A stretch of 64,000 bases of DNA. Origin: Neisseriales bacterium. Its GTDB lineage: Bacteria; Pseudomonadota; Gammaproteobacteria; Burkholderiales; UBA11063. The notes below the pieces were generated by a model. It was not told the DNA's origin. It saw only the letters and a list, made by a program, of their open reading frames with translations, and did not search any database. The translations under genes were made by a program, and so were the position numbers. The stretch spans positions 1 to 64,000 of the forward strand of contig SSGX01000008.1 of the NCBI GenBank assembly GCA_008017155.1, read 5' to 3'. Positions 18,534-27,949 of this stretch are shown one piece after another (the stretch's first letter is position 1; each line of letters opens with the position of its first letter).

Positions 18534-20087
18534 CTACTTCGTTGGAATACCGTTTAGTGAAACTACGCCACTTTCAAGTGAGATAGTACTACTAATCATA
18601 CTTTCTTTTTGCATCAAGTAACCCTTTTTAAGCCAAACGTGAAGCTGATTATCAAGTAAAATATTAACTACTTTACTCAATGCATCACTACTTTGCTGAT
18701 CCATTTGTGCATTGCCTGCGGTCAAGAAATATTTCATTTGCAGTACAAAGAAATACGCCAAAACTGACTTAGGAATGGAGAACTTCATATTTGCAGACAT
18801 TTTCTTCATAAAACTAGCCTGATCTAGCATATCAGAAGATTCAAAATTAATGGTTGTTGCATGTCCGGAAAGCATAATCACACCATCAGGAGTCACTAGA
18901 CTAAAGCCATTCAGGGTGACTTCTGGTTTTCTTATGAAAATAGGTGTCAGATAAGTTTTTAACATAGCAACAGTCTTATCACGACTATTTTGATCCGTCT
19001 GATCTTCTCCGGCGGCATTATTTAAATTGTCAAGAAGCTTACTAAATTCAGGAGAAGAGATATGTTCTAAATCCAGATCAAGATTCATCGGACCATACTT
19101 CTTACTATTACTAGTAAGACTCTCAAAACCTGCTTTAGCTAAAGCACTAAAAAAGTTATTTTCATCACTACTATTAGAATTATATGTCACATTTTGTATC
19201 TGAAAGTTTGCTGGATTAATAGCATCAATTCCGTTAAGAAAATCGGCAGAATTAACTCCAACCAGCGCGTGAACCATCTCGCCAAATTTCAAACCAACTG
19301 AGTTGGATTCAACCATCGCTACTTTTAAGTTCGCAAGCTTAAGATCGGTAGAACCTACTTTAATTTTATTTACACTATAATGCGAATTTGAAGCATACTC
19401 AAAGTTATTAAAGTTAAATTCACCTTTAGTTGGCGCTGTCATTTCAAATAATGGAACTGACAAATCATTTTTAAAATGATCAAATTCAGGATTGTATGCA
19501 ATCTTGAGATATAAGCCCCCCCAATTAATCTTAACTCCAGATAAAGCTTCGTCATAGTTAAATCCAGGGGAGTAAATCGTATATTTACCGGATTTATTCA
19601 GATAAATCACATTATCAATCTCAAGTGGCTGTTTATTGACAAAAAACTTACTTAATAGCTTATCAATCTTTTCTGGAAAGACAATCTTAGTCGATGAGTA
19701 AGCAATAGTTGGAGCAAGTGTTCCATGTAACCAACCAGCAAAAAAACCATGGGTTATTTTAGTTGAATAATGTAACTGATAACTAGCATTAGCAATTGCA
19801 GTTATTGATTCTTGAGACGTAGCGCCTGGCAAAACAGCCAGAACATTTTTCAAAACTTGGTTATTAACAGACAGGACTACGCTTTCGTTTGAGGTCAACC
19901 AACCACGGTTGTAATCACGACTAACAACCTTAATCAATGAGCTATCTGTGATATATTTGAACTGTGTATCTAGCTGTTTTTCTGCCATTACACCAAAGAA
20001 ATACGCAGAAATTAATTGTACCAGCAATAGAATTAATAAAATCCCAGCAATAACCTTAAGCTTTATTTTCAATATCTTTTTTAACAT
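18534..20087 (-). CDS. DUF945 (YdgA-like) family protein
   Basis: A 517-residue protein with one N-terminal membrane anchor (about residues 5-28) and a long beta-rich periplasmic domain, the YdgA/DUF945 architecture. The segment after the anchor, YFFGVMAEKQLDTQF, fits the family start. ATG 20087 has AGGA 7 bases upstream and replaces an unsupported TTG at 20117. The molecular function of DUF945 proteins is not established. It probably forms a two-gene unit with the LplT-like carrier, which hints at an envelope role. Confidence 0.8.
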   Translation of the reverse strand: MLKKILKIKLKVIAGILLILLLVQLISAYFFGVMAEKQLDTQFKYITDSSLIKVVSRDYNRGWLTSNESVVLSVNNQVLKNVLAVLPGATSQESITAIANASYQLHYSTKITHGFFAGWLHGTLAPTIAYSSTKIVFPEKIDKLLSKFFVNKQPLEIDNVIYLNKSGKYTIYSPGFNYDEALSGVKINWGGLYLKIAYNPEFDHFKNDLSVPLFEMTAPTKGEFNFNNFEYASNSHYSVNKIKVGSTDLKLANLKVAMVESNSVGLKFGEMVHALVGVNSADFLNGIDAINPANFQIQNVTYNSNSSDENNFFSALAKAGFESLTSNSKKYGPMNLDLDLEHISSPEFSKLLDNLNNAAGEDQTDQNSRDKTVAMLKTYLTPIFIRKPEVTLNGFSLVTPDGVIMLSGHATTINFESSDMLDQASFMKKMSANMKFSIPKSVLAYFFVLQMKYFLTAGNAQMDQQSSDALSKVVNILLDNQLHVWLKKGYLMQKESMISSTISLESGVVSLNGIPTK

Positions 20088-20337
20088 CAAATTTCCTATA
20101 TCGATAAGCCGCAACAAATTAAACGGTTTTATTTAACCTATTTCGCACTTGTAACAACTAGATTTTTAAGCTATAATTATATCATTAATTAAATCTCTGT
20201 ATAATACTTGGTTGTAGTGATCTGAATCTGAACACACAGTTTTTCCAGAATAATATGTAAATTGTTGTGTAAATTACACATTATCAATTAACCAAACGAA
20301 TTAATAGAATTAAATACATTTGTGGAGATAACATTAA
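20088..20337. other. Divergent intergenic region DUF945 / hinT
   Basis: A very AT-rich gap of 250 bp between divergent genes. A TATAAT at 20200-20205 could serve hinT-tatABC. I see no palindrome or RNA structure that stands out. Confidence 0.4.
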
Positions 20338-20667
20338 ATGATGACCAACTGTATATTTTGCAAACTTGTCGATGGTTCAATCCCGACGAAAATAGTATAT
20401 CAAGATGAAGATATTTTTGTTTTTAATGATATTAACCCGAAAGCCGAAGTACATCTTCTGATAATACCCAAGCGTCATATAGAGAGCATGCTTCAGTTAA
20501 CTGATGCTGATGAAAAATTGATGGGTAAAATGATGATTACTGCAAATAAATTGGCCCTTCTTCATGGGCTAAATAAAGGATATAAAACTCAAATTAACAC
20601 TGGGCTTGGTGGTGGACAAGAAGTGTTCCATCTACACATCCATGTTTTTGGTAATCGTTCGGAGTAG
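20338..20667 (+). CDS. hinT: HIT family purine nucleoside phosphoramidase (HinT-like)
   Basis: A 109-residue HIT protein that hydrolyses AMP-lysine and AMP-NH2-type phosphoramidates. The histidine triad H98-L-H100-I-H102-V-F is visible near the C terminus; the N terminus has the [17 protein letters not shown] pattern with a Cys pair. Two ATGs (20338, 20341) follow GGAGAT. It heads the hinT-tatA-tatB-tatC cluster, a common betaproteobacterial arrangement. Confidence 0.93.
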   Translation: MMTNCIFCKLVDGSIPTKIVYQDEDIFVFNDINPKAEVHLLIIPKRHIESMLQLTDADEKLMGKMMITANKLALLHGLNKGYKTQINTGLGGGQEVFHLHIHVFGNRSE

Positions 20668-20677
20668 GAAGAAGAAA

Positions 20678-20854
20678 ATGGGTAGTCTAAGTATCTGGCA
20701 TTGGTTAATTGTACTTTTAATTGTAGCGGTAGTCTTTGGGACTAAAAAACTAAGGGGTGTAGGACAGGATCTTGGTGAGGCAGTAAAAAGCTTCAAAAAT
20801 GCCATAAATGACTCTCCTACTGACGATAAACCAACGGAAGATAATAAGAAATAA
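20678..20854 (+). CDS. tatA: Twin-arginine translocase subunit TatA
   Basis: A 58-residue pore-forming subunit of the Tat system, which exports folded proteins. It has an N-terminal membrane helix (about 5-20), the FG hinge (F20-G21) followed by [18 protein letters not shown], an amphipathic helix, and an acidic tail. The start is ATG 20678 with AGGAAGAAGA upstream; a longer reading frame beginning at 20606 lies inside hinT and is not real. Its stop overlaps the tatB start (TAATG). Confidence 0.95.
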   Translation: MGSLSIWHWLIVLLIVAVVFGTKKLRGVGQDLGEAVKSFKNAINDSPTDDKPTEDNKK

Positions 20855-21210
20855 TGTTTGGCATTAGCTTTAGTGAAATTATTCTAATACTGGTAATCTC
20901 ATTAATCATTTTTGGTCCAGAACAATTGCCTGTAATAGCTAGAAAAGCGGGAAAAGTCATTGCTTCAATTCGTGGCATGACAACTAACATTCGTTCTCAA
21001 ATATATGAAACTACTGGACTGCAGCAGTTCAGTAATCTAAAAACAGAGTTTCAGCAACAAATTGACCAGATTAAAAGTCAATTTTTAATTCAATCACCAG
21101 AGGTTGAAACCGATTACCGTAGCCACGAAGAAGCATATTTTCAGGAATTCATTTTCCTTTATCAACCTGAATTTGACTTCGAGCGTCAGCCAGAATTATT
21201 TGATGAATAA
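20854..21210 (+). CDS. tatB: Twin-arginine translocase subunit TatB
   Basis: A 118-residue protein that forms the Tat substrate receptor with TatC. An N-terminal helix with [26 protein letters not shown] shows the Glu in the helix and the GPEQLP hinge typical of TatB; an amphipathic helix and a variable tail follow. It overlaps tatA by 1 bp and the probable tatC start by 8 bp. Confidence 0.95.
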   Translation: MFGISFSEIILILVISLIIFGPEQLPVIARKAGKVIASIRGMTTNIRSQIYETTGLQQFSNLKTEFQQQIDQIKSQFLIQSPEVETDYRSHEEAYFQEFIFLYQPEFDFERQPELFDE

Positions 21211-21931
21211 TATGGATCAGGTATTTATTACCCACCTAATCGAACTTAGAAAAAGAATAATAGTCTCAGGAATTGGCTTTTTTATTATTTTTATTAGCTT
21301 ATTTCCATTTAGCAATAAACTTTATCAATTACTGGCTAATCCGATAGGTAAATTCTTACCGAAAAACTCGCAATTAATTGCAACTGATATAACTTCACCA
21401 TTTTTTGTACCACTAAAACTAACCGCAATAGTTGCGTTTATCATCTGCTTACCATTAATAATTTTTCAACTGTGGAAATTTATTGCGCCGGGGCTTTATC
21501 AACAGGAAAAAAAACTTTTATCTGGGACTATTGCTAGTTCATTCATTTTATTTATTGCAGGGATAATATTTTGTTATTTTTTGGTTTTGCCTGCCATATT
21601 TCATTTTATCGGCAGCGTTAAACCTGACTCAATCACGATGCTAACTGATATTGGAAAATACCTTGATTTTGTATTAACATTAGCGTTTACTTTTGGACTA
21701 GCCTTTGAAACTCCAGTAATCATATTTTTACTAATACGCTTTGGATTTCTCTCGATCACAACAGCTACTAAAATCCGCCCTTATATGCTCGTTGGCGCAT
21801 TTGTAATTGCAGCGATAGTCACCCCACCAGACATATTATCGCAAACAATGTTAGCCATACCGCTTTATCTATTATATGAATTAGGCGTAATTACTGCAAA
21901 AATTTTTATAAAACAGAACCCGAAAACTTAA
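21203..21931 (+). CDS. tatC: Twin-arginine translocase subunit TatC
   Basis: The six-helix Tat receptor that reads the twin-arginine signal. The protein is 242 residues from ATG 21203 (MNNMDQ) or 239 from ATG 21212; neither has a clear binding site, so coupling to tatB is likely. Family marks are HLIELRKR near the start and the FxLPL / FETP motifs (FGLAFETPV). A longer frame beginning at 21104 lies inside tatB. The stop overlaps the stop of the convergent glycosyltransferase. Confidence 0.94.
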   Translation: MNNMDQVFITHLIELRKRIIVSGIGFFIIFISLFPFSNKLYQLLANPIGKFLPKNSQLIATDITSPFFVPLKLTAIVAFIICLPLIIFQLWKFIAPGLYQQEKKLLSGTIASSFILFIAGIIFCYFLVLPAIFHFIGSVKPDSITMLTDIGKYLDFVLTLAFTFGLAFETPVIIFLLIRFGFLSITTATKIRPYMLVGAFVIAAIVTPPDILSQTMLAIPLYLLYELGVITAKIFIKQNPKT

Positions 21932-23022
21932 AGTTTATGATAAAAATCAAGTAATCGTTGTTGCTCTCGTTCCCAGCTATAATTATCAAGAACCGCCCTA
22001 CGCCCATTTTCTCCCATCTGGCGAGCTTCCACCCTATCAGACAAAATCTTCTGGCAAGCTTTAGCAATTTCATCAAGATTGGCTGGATCTACCATAAGCC
22101 CGCAATTATTACCCAAAACAATTGGACGCCATAATTCAAAATCAGAAGCAATTACAGGAATACCTGAAAGCATATATTCAAAAAGCTTAATCGGTAAAGA
22201 CTCCACATAGCTAGGTGTTGGCAATAAAGTTACCATGCCGATTTTCACCGAGGATAAAACTGATTTTACACCATTACGATCAAGCACCCCATGATACCTG
22301 ACGTTACTATACCCAGCACTATTCTTAACTTGTTTTTCAATTCCCTCGTTACTGAAAGGACCAGCCAAATCAAGCTTTAAATTACTTATTGATAGTGAAT
22401 CAATAAGTGGTAATATGCCGCGAGTTTCCGAAATACTTCCCAAATAGCAGAGGTTATCAGAACGACTATCCCAATCAATTGCAGCCACATCAAGCTCAGC
22501 AAGGATTGGATAATTATGAATCGCATAAGTATTTGGATTTGACTTTCTAAATCGATCAGCTATAATCTCTGTGGCAGTAACTATTCCAGCAAAAGCCTTT
22601 GCCGCTGTTGCTTCACGATATCTAACCAACCATGAAACGAGAGGGCGGATAGCTTTCGGAATCCAATGTTTATTTAAAACCTGCTTTGGCACATCTTCGT
22701 GGACATCATAAATTACTTTATACCCTAATTTAGCTAATTTAACTCCAATACCAATAAGTTCGGGATCATGAAAGTGAATAGCATCAGGTTTTAGTTCAAT
22801 TACTTTATCAAATATTTCCCGACTGGTTTTTCTGATTCTTTGTAATCTGCCACCTATTGGTTTACCGACATCATGAATTTTTATTCCATCTTTAATTTCT
22901 TCCCCAAGAGAATCAGCAACTATCAGACTAACATCATGGTTTTGGGCTAATGCTTGACACTCTTTAATAAAAATTCGAATATCATAGCGTGGATGAACTG
23001 AAGTGATATGACAAATACGCAT
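21928..23022 (-). CDS. GT4 family glycosyltransferase
   Basis: A 364-residue GT-B fold enzyme. The N-terminal segment ICHITSVHPRYDIRIFIKECQALAQ is typical of bacterial GT4 enzymes, and the C-terminal half has the donor-binding pattern LPIKLFEYMLSGIPVIASDF with the E of the EX7E-type motif. It probably adds a sugar to an envelope glycan; the acceptor is unknown. It follows the alpha/beta hydrolase by 2 bp and ends overlapping the tatC stop by 3 bp. Confidence 0.85.
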   Translation of the reverse strand: MRICHITSVHPRYDIRIFIKECQALAQNHDVSLIVADSLGEEIKDGIKIHDVGKPIGGRLQRIRKTSREIFDKVIELKPDAIHFHDPELIGIGVKLAKLGYKVIYDVHEDVPKQVLNKHWIPKAIRPLVSWLVRYREATAAKAFAGIVTATEIIADRFRKSNPNTYAIHNYPILAELDVAAIDWDSRSDNLCYLGSISETRGILPLIDSLSISNLKLDLAGPFSNEGIEKQVKNSAGYSNVRYHGVLDRNGVKSVLSSVKIGMVTLLPTPSYVESLPIKLFEYMLSGIPVIASDFELWRPIVLGNNCGLMVDPANLDEIAKACQKILSDRVEARQMGENGRRAVLDNYSWEREQQRLLDFYHKL

Positions 23023-23024
23023 GT

Positions 23025-23657
23025 CTATACTACTAAAATGCGTGATAAATAATTTTGTAGCTGTACCAGCTTCCCATGAAAAAAATGTCCAGTATTTATA
23101 AAGACACTTACTGGAATATCATATTTTTCCGCCCAAAGATAAACTTCATCTAGTGGAATAACCTCATCATCCTTCCCATGAACAATAAAAGTCTTACTTG
23201 AGTCAGGAACTACCACATTATAACGCGTAACTGCGGGACCAACAAGCAATAATTGTTGATGTTCACGTTTAGCTGCAACATTTGAAATCACAGCCGAACC
23301 AAACGAAAACCCTGCCAAAATAAAAGGTAATTCCGGATATAACTTACGTAAATAATCATAGATAGCTAATCCATCATCTACTTCCCCATTGCCAAAATCA
23401 TGCTCTCCATCACTCTGCCCTACACCTCTTAGATTTGGACAGTAAGAGATATAACCTTTGGTATTCATAACCTTGGCAATTGTTTGCACTATTTTATTGG
23501 TATAAGTTCCACCACCTTTAGGGTCTGGATGAATAATAAGTGCCACTCCACGAACCACTTCTTTGGGACTTAATTCAAGAACATCAAGAAGTCCCGCTGG
23601 TCCCTGAATGAATAGCTGGCGTGCATTTTTAGGTAATATAAGGCTAGTGCCGTTCAT
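23025..23657 (-). CDS. Alpha/beta hydrolase (COG2945-like)
   Basis: A 210-residue cytoplasmic alpha/beta hydrolase. The nucleophile motif GFSFGS and a late GHFFHG supplying His are visible, with HGKDDEVIPL supplying the acidic residue. Family members are broadly esterase-like with unknown substrates. ATG 23657 has GAGGTG 6 bases upstream and lies 14 bp inside the end of the permease gene; the longer TTG/other-start reading is less likely. Possibly one unit with the permease and the glycosyltransferase. Confidence 0.83.
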   Translation of the reverse strand: MNGTSLILPKNARQLFIQGPAGLLDVLELSPKEVVRGVALIIHPDPKGGGTYTNKIVQTIAKVMNTKGYISYCPNLRGVGQSDGEHDFGNGEVDDGLAIYDYLRKLYPELPFILAGFSFGSAVISNVAAKREHQQLLLVGPAVTRYNVVVPDSSKTFIVHGKDDEVIPLDEVYLWAEKYDIPVSVFINTGHFFHGKLVQLQNYLSRILVV

Positions 23658-25185
23658 TTGCCACCTCATGCTTAAACTGCTCGATCTTAGCTGCAATACT
23701 TTCTACTTGGTCATGCTTATTAACAAAAACCCAGCAAAAAAACAAACTAAACAATATTACTAGATAGTTATCGGCAGGGAAAGATATAATTGATTTACCG
23801 TGTAGCTCTGAAATCAGATATAAAATAGCGATATATGCAATTAGAAACCAGCTTTCAGAAATTACTTTGATAAAATTACCCTTAGCAAATATTGCAGCAT
23901 AAACAATCGCAACGGCAATAATCAGAATAACCAAATAAAGAAGATTTTGCGTACCTGACCAATAAACAAACAGACCACAACTAACAAAAGCAAGATACCC
24001 AGTTAGTCTATATAGTGGCACGGTAAATTTACGCTCAAGCGTAGGAAATTTACGTCGTAAGATAATCAATGCCACCGGACCAGACATGCAACTTAATAAT
24101 ACTAGCGATGATAAAAAATTTACTAACTCCGTCCATGTCGGGAAAGGAAGTAAAAAGCAGATACCCAGTAACATATTTATCCAAAGGCAAATAGCAGGAG
24201 CATTAGATTTATTAAGTCTAGTCAAAATTGATCTTGGGAAAAACTCACGCCCAAGTCCTAAAAGAATACGCCCGGTTACTGCAGTAAAAACATTTGCTGT
24301 CCCAAGTGGTGCAATTACTGCATCAACAAATAGGATGACATATATATAGTTTAAGCCAAATAGACTTAATAAGCCAAGTAGAGGTGCTACCGCTTTCACT
24401 AGTGCAAATTTTTCAGATGGCAAGCAAAACATGAACATTAGTGATAATGAAGAATATAACACCCAACCAATTATAACTGGCGCAAAAATCGACCATGGTA
24501 TTGCCCGTTTTGGATTACTGGTACTATTTGCTAAAATCAATCCATTTTGAAAACCAGAAAAAGCAAATGCCAGACCACTTGAGGTGATGGCTAATAATAC
24601 TGGTTCAAAAGCAAGTTTGGGCAAATGGTCACTTGCAAAAAAATGCTCTGGCTTACCAAATACTAGTATCATCCCCCAAGCGATTAGTAGCGGAATAAAT
24701 ATTTTCCATAAACTGACAGCAGCATTGGTCTTACTGACTTTAGATAAATGTAAGGTATTGAACCAAGTTAGGAATACCATAATCACTAACGCCGCCCATA
24801 GTCCAGCAGAAGAAAGTGAAACGTTGCCATCATGATTGCTAACTAACTGTGGAATCCAGAAGCCAAGATACTGAATCGCAGATTGAGCCTCAAGTGGTAA
24901 ATAGACAATATAGCTAATCCAACCAAGAACCAAAAACATGAAGCCTAAAGTCCGACTATGCGTAACCCCCATAAAGCGCATCAAGCCACCAACAACAGGA
25001 AGACAAGTAGCAACTTCGGCAAAAGTTAACCCTAAAATCAAGGTTAATAAAGCGGTTATAGTCCAAGAAATAATAACTCCACCTCCGGCCGTTTGTAATC
25101 CATAATATGGGGAAAATAACCAGCCGCTACCAATCATACCGCCTGTAGATAACAGCACTAGCTGAAACGTTGATAATTTACGCAT
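23644..25185 (-). CDS. APC family amino acid permease
   Basis: A 513-residue inner-membrane amino-acid transporter with about 12-14 helices. The first helix contains the APC substrate motif GGMIGSGWLFSP, and FAFSGFQNG in helix 6 region also fits. It resembles aspartate/glutamate-type H+ symporters in general pattern, but the substrate cannot be assigned from sequence. It overlaps the downstream hydrolase start by 14 bp. Confidence 0.88.
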   Translation of the reverse strand: MRKLSTFQLVLLSTGGMIGSGWLFSPYYGLQTAGGGVIISWTITALLTLILGLTFAEVATCLPVVGGLMRFMGVTHSRTLGFMFLVLGWISYIVYLPLEAQSAIQYLGFWIPQLVSNHDGNVSLSSAGLWAALVIMVFLTWFNTLHLSKVSKTNAAVSLWKIFIPLLIAWGMILVFGKPEHFFASDHLPKLAFEPVLLAITSSGLAFAFSGFQNGLILANSTSNPKRAIPWSIFAPVIIGWVLYSSLSLMFMFCLPSEKFALVKAVAPLLGLLSLFGLNYIYVILFVDAVIAPLGTANVFTAVTGRILLGLGREFFPRSILTRLNKSNAPAICLWINMLLGICFLLPFPTWTELVNFLSSLVLLSCMSGPVALIILRRKFPTLERKFTVPLYRLTGYLAFVSCGLFVYWSGTQNLLYLVILIIAVAIVYAAIFAKGNFIKVISESWFLIAYIAILYLISELHGKSIISFPADNYLVILFSLFFCWVFVNKHDQVESIAAKIEQFKHEVANERH

Positions 25186-25254
25186 TCACTATCCTTAGAA
25201 AACTTACCAGTATTATATTATAGAACCATCAGAAATGGCTAATTTGCTCGGGCT

Positions 25255-26994
25255 TCAATTTAATTTTGGCATTCTCGGACGTTTTTTCTCATAAACTAAC
25301 TCATGAAGTTTTTTACAATAATCTTCTTTACTGAAAGTAAAAGTATTGGTAAAATTCTCACGTTCCATTTTTACCTTCTGATAAATTGATAACAAATTGA
25401 CATGCGAAAAATTGGTCATCATTTTTAAGTCAGTAATTACAATATCATCAAAACTATCGCAATGTGCTTCAAGATAAGCAATCAATATAAAAAGCTCACT
25501 AAGATCCAGATCTTTCGTTTCAAGAACATGGATTTCAGGTAAAGGGAACTCGCGGGCAAGAAGCGGCTGATTAAATAAAGCCTGAATAATATTTTCAAGA
25601 AGATTCAGATTTAATGGTTGACGTTTCAGATTATTCTGATATGCATTAGAAATATTTTTAAGTGATTTATTATAAAAAGCAAACCTGCTCCGATTATTTA
25701 AAATACTTTCAACCACCGAAGGATCTAAATCAACCATGGTAGCAAGCTGCTTTTTTAAAATAACCTGTAAAGCAATTGCCTTTATCTGCTCAGTGTAAGG
25801 TTTAACCAGACTGATTAAACGCGCTTTACCCTCATCAGTGGCGATATTAACTTCTTCAAGGAGCTGGTTCAATAAAAATGTAATTAATCCAGTAGAATGA
25901 TTAGTTGCCAAATTTTTAAATGCATCTGTGCCATTTTCACGAATATAACTATCTGGATCGTGCTCTTCTGGCAAGAAGAGAAAATTAACCGATTTGATGT
26001 CAGTAACCAAACCAATCGAACGCTCAAGTGCCCGCCATGCTGCTTTTTTCCCCGCATTATCACCATCAAATGAATAGCAAATATTGTCGCAAAATCTAAA
26101 CATAGTCTTGATATGCTCTTCGGTCGCTGCTGTTCCCATTGTTGCTACAACATTATTGATTCCATATTGATTAAGAGCAATTACATCCATATAACCCTCA
26201 ACCACAAATGCTTGATTAAGATCACGGATCTCTTTTTTGGCTTCATATAAACCATAAAGCTCATGCGATTTATTAAATAATTCTGTTTCTGGTGAGTTAA
26301 GATATTTTGGCTCACCTTTAGTTATTATCCTACCGCCAAAACCGATAATTTCGCCTTTAATATTACGAATGGGAAAAATCACCCGTTCCCGAAAGCGATC
26401 ATAGCGTTTATTATTATCATTAACTACTACTAGGCCAGCATCCAGTAGAAGCTTATTAGTCGGATAATCTGGAAATGCCTGCTGGAGATTATTAAAGCCT
26501 GCCGGGGTATAACCTAAACTAAATTTATTTATAATTTCGGGAGAAAGTCCACGCTTTTCACGTAAATAATGTAAGGCAACACTAGACTGACTTAGCTGCT
26601 GTCGGTAGTATAGACAAGCTTTCTCCAGCGTCTCATAAATGTTAAGCTTATGCTCTTTACGCTTTTGCTGCTCCTCTCGGCTGATTTTTTCCTGCCGTTC
26701 ATCCTGTGGGATAGTTATGCCATACTGCTCAGCAAGCGACTGTATAGCCGAAACAAAATCAAGCCCCTGATACTTCATCACAAAACTAACAGCATTCCCA
26801 GATTCGCCACAACCAAAGCAATGATACATTTGTTTAACCGGGCTAATTGAAAATGATGGAGATTTTTCATTATGAAACGGACAACAGGCAAAATAATTCT
26901 GCCCAGATCTTTTTAATTTTAGGTGCTTACCAATCACTTCCACTAAATCAGCACGCTGATTTACTTCATCAATGACACTCTGTGGAATTTGCAT
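25255..26994 (-). CDS. dnaG: DNA primase
   Basis: Synthesises RNA primers at the replication fork. At 579 residues it has the CHC2 zinc motif (C38, H41, C59, C62), the RNA polymerase core with RVIFPIRN, a Toprim segment VVEGYMDVIAL, the metal-binding SFDGD, and a C-terminal DnaB-interacting region. The ATG overlaps the stop of the pseudouridine synthase (TAATG). It is not in the usual rpsU-dnaG-rpoD arrangement here. Confidence 0.97.
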   Translation of the reverse strand: MQIPQSVIDEVNQRADLVEVIGKHLKLKRSGQNYFACCPFHNEKSPSFSISPVKQMYHCFGCGESGNAVSFVMKYQGLDFVSAIQSLAEQYGITIPQDERQEKISREEQQKRKEHKLNIYETLEKACLYYRQQLSQSSVALHYLREKRGLSPEIINKFSLGYTPAGFNNLQQAFPDYPTNKLLLDAGLVVVNDNNKRYDRFRERVIFPIRNIKGEIIGFGGRIITKGEPKYLNSPETELFNKSHELYGLYEAKKEIRDLNQAFVVEGYMDVIALNQYGINNVVATMGTAATEEHIKTMFRFCDNICYSFDGDNAGKKAAWRALERSIGLVTDIKSVNFLFLPEEHDPDSYIRENGTDAFKNLATNHSTGLITFLLNQLLEEVNIATDEGKARLISLVKPYTEQIKAIALQVILKKQLATMVDLDPSVVESILNNRSRFAFYNKSLKNISNAYQNNLKRQPLNLNLLENIIQALFNQPLLAREFPLPEIHVLETKDLDLSELFILIAYLEAHCDSFDDIVITDLKMMTNFSHVNLLSIYQKVKMERENFTNTFTFSKEDYCKKLHELVYEKKRPRMPKLN

Positions 26995-27704
26995 TATCCA
27001 CCCGTCTTATTCATAACTTGGCTAATTTCCTTATCCGTAAGATAACGCCATTTTCCCGGTAACAAACTGCGATCATCAATATTACCAATACGGATTCTCT
27101 TTAAATCAAGAACCTTATAGCCCATAACTTCTGCCATCCGTCGAATTTGCCTATTTATTCCTTCTGTTAGGGTAATCCGGTAAACATTATCATTTACCTG
27201 CTTTAATTTAGCTGGTCTTAATTGCTTACCATCAAGAACGATACTCCCTGATATCTGCGATCGAATAAATTCTGGAGTTACTGGCTTATCAACCCTTACC
27301 AGATACTCTTTCTCCTTGATAAACTCAGCTCCGAAAGCCTGATACACAAACTTACCATCATTAGATAATAGCAATAATCCATGACTATCCTTATCAAGTC
27401 GTCCAGCATAAGTCAAATCTTTTATATCCGGCAATAGGTCAAAAACAGGCTTACCATCTTTGCAACTATGACTACAAACGTAGTTTTTCGGCTTATTAAG
27501 AAGAATATATACAAAGGAATCTGTTTCCTGTTTTAATTCTGGCAATATTTCAACTTTATCTAGCGCGCTATTAACTTTATAGCCTAGTTCCGTGATAATT
27601 TCACCATTAATTTTGACATAACCCTTAGCAATAAATTCATCTGCTTTACGCCGTGAGCAAAGCCCCATATCTTTTAAATACTTATTTAATCGAACCTGTG
27701 TCAT
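26994..27704 (-). CDS. rRNA pseudouridine synthase, RsuA/RluF family
   Basis: A 236-residue enzyme with an N-terminal S4 RNA-binding domain (about 4-60, RLNKYLKDMGLCSRRKADEFI) and a catalytic domain with the active-site motif GRLDKDSHGLLLL (catalytic Asp) and GINRQIRRM. The motif and length are closest to RluF/RluE-type enzymes of 23S rRNA, but RsuA-type action on 16S cannot be excluded. It is coupled to dnaG by a TAATG overlap. Confidence 0.9.
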   Translation of the reverse strand: MTQVRLNKYLKDMGLCSRRKADEFIAKGYVKINGEIITELGYKVNSALDKVEILPELKQETDSFVYILLNKPKNYVCSHSCKDGKPVFDLLPDIKDLTYAGRLDKDSHGLLLLSNDGKFVYQAFGAEFIKEKEYLVRVDKPVTPEFIRSQISGSIVLDGKQLRPAKLKQVNDNVYRITLTEGINRQIRRMAEVMGYKVLDLKRIRIGNIDDRSLLPGKWRYLTDKEISQVMNKTGG

Positions 27705-27949
27705 GTATAACTTTATTTAAGATAATCTATAGTTACCAATTATAACAGATTGAATAAACCCCAGCTTTAAACTATTGGAATTAGTAAAAACATTCATATT
27801 TTAGCTGCAATTAAATATATAACAATATCAACATATTAATAAATATAGTTGCTAAAATGAATCTTTTTTGTGCATTGCACATGACAAAGAAGTGAGTTTG
27901 ATTGATATAATATGAAAGTTACCCAGTTTTATCTAGTTAGGAAGTCAAT
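27705..27949. other. Divergent intergenic region pseudouridine synthase / asparaginase
   Basis: A gap of 245 bp, very AT-rich. It holds the asparaginase promoter at 27903-27911; no strong palindrome was seen. Confidence 0.5.
27903..27911 (+). promoter_or_regulatory. Extended -10 promoter for asparaginase
   Basis: TGATATAAT with a perfect -10 (27906-27911). ATGACA at 27881-27886 could be a -35 at 19 bp. The asparaginase ATG is 38 bp downstream, with AGGA before it. Confidence 0.6.

Noticed and set aside
20606-20677. Longer TatA frame starting at 20606.
   Set aside because: It overlaps hinT out of frame and adds residues unlike any TatA; ATG 20678 with AGGAAGAAGA is the natural start.
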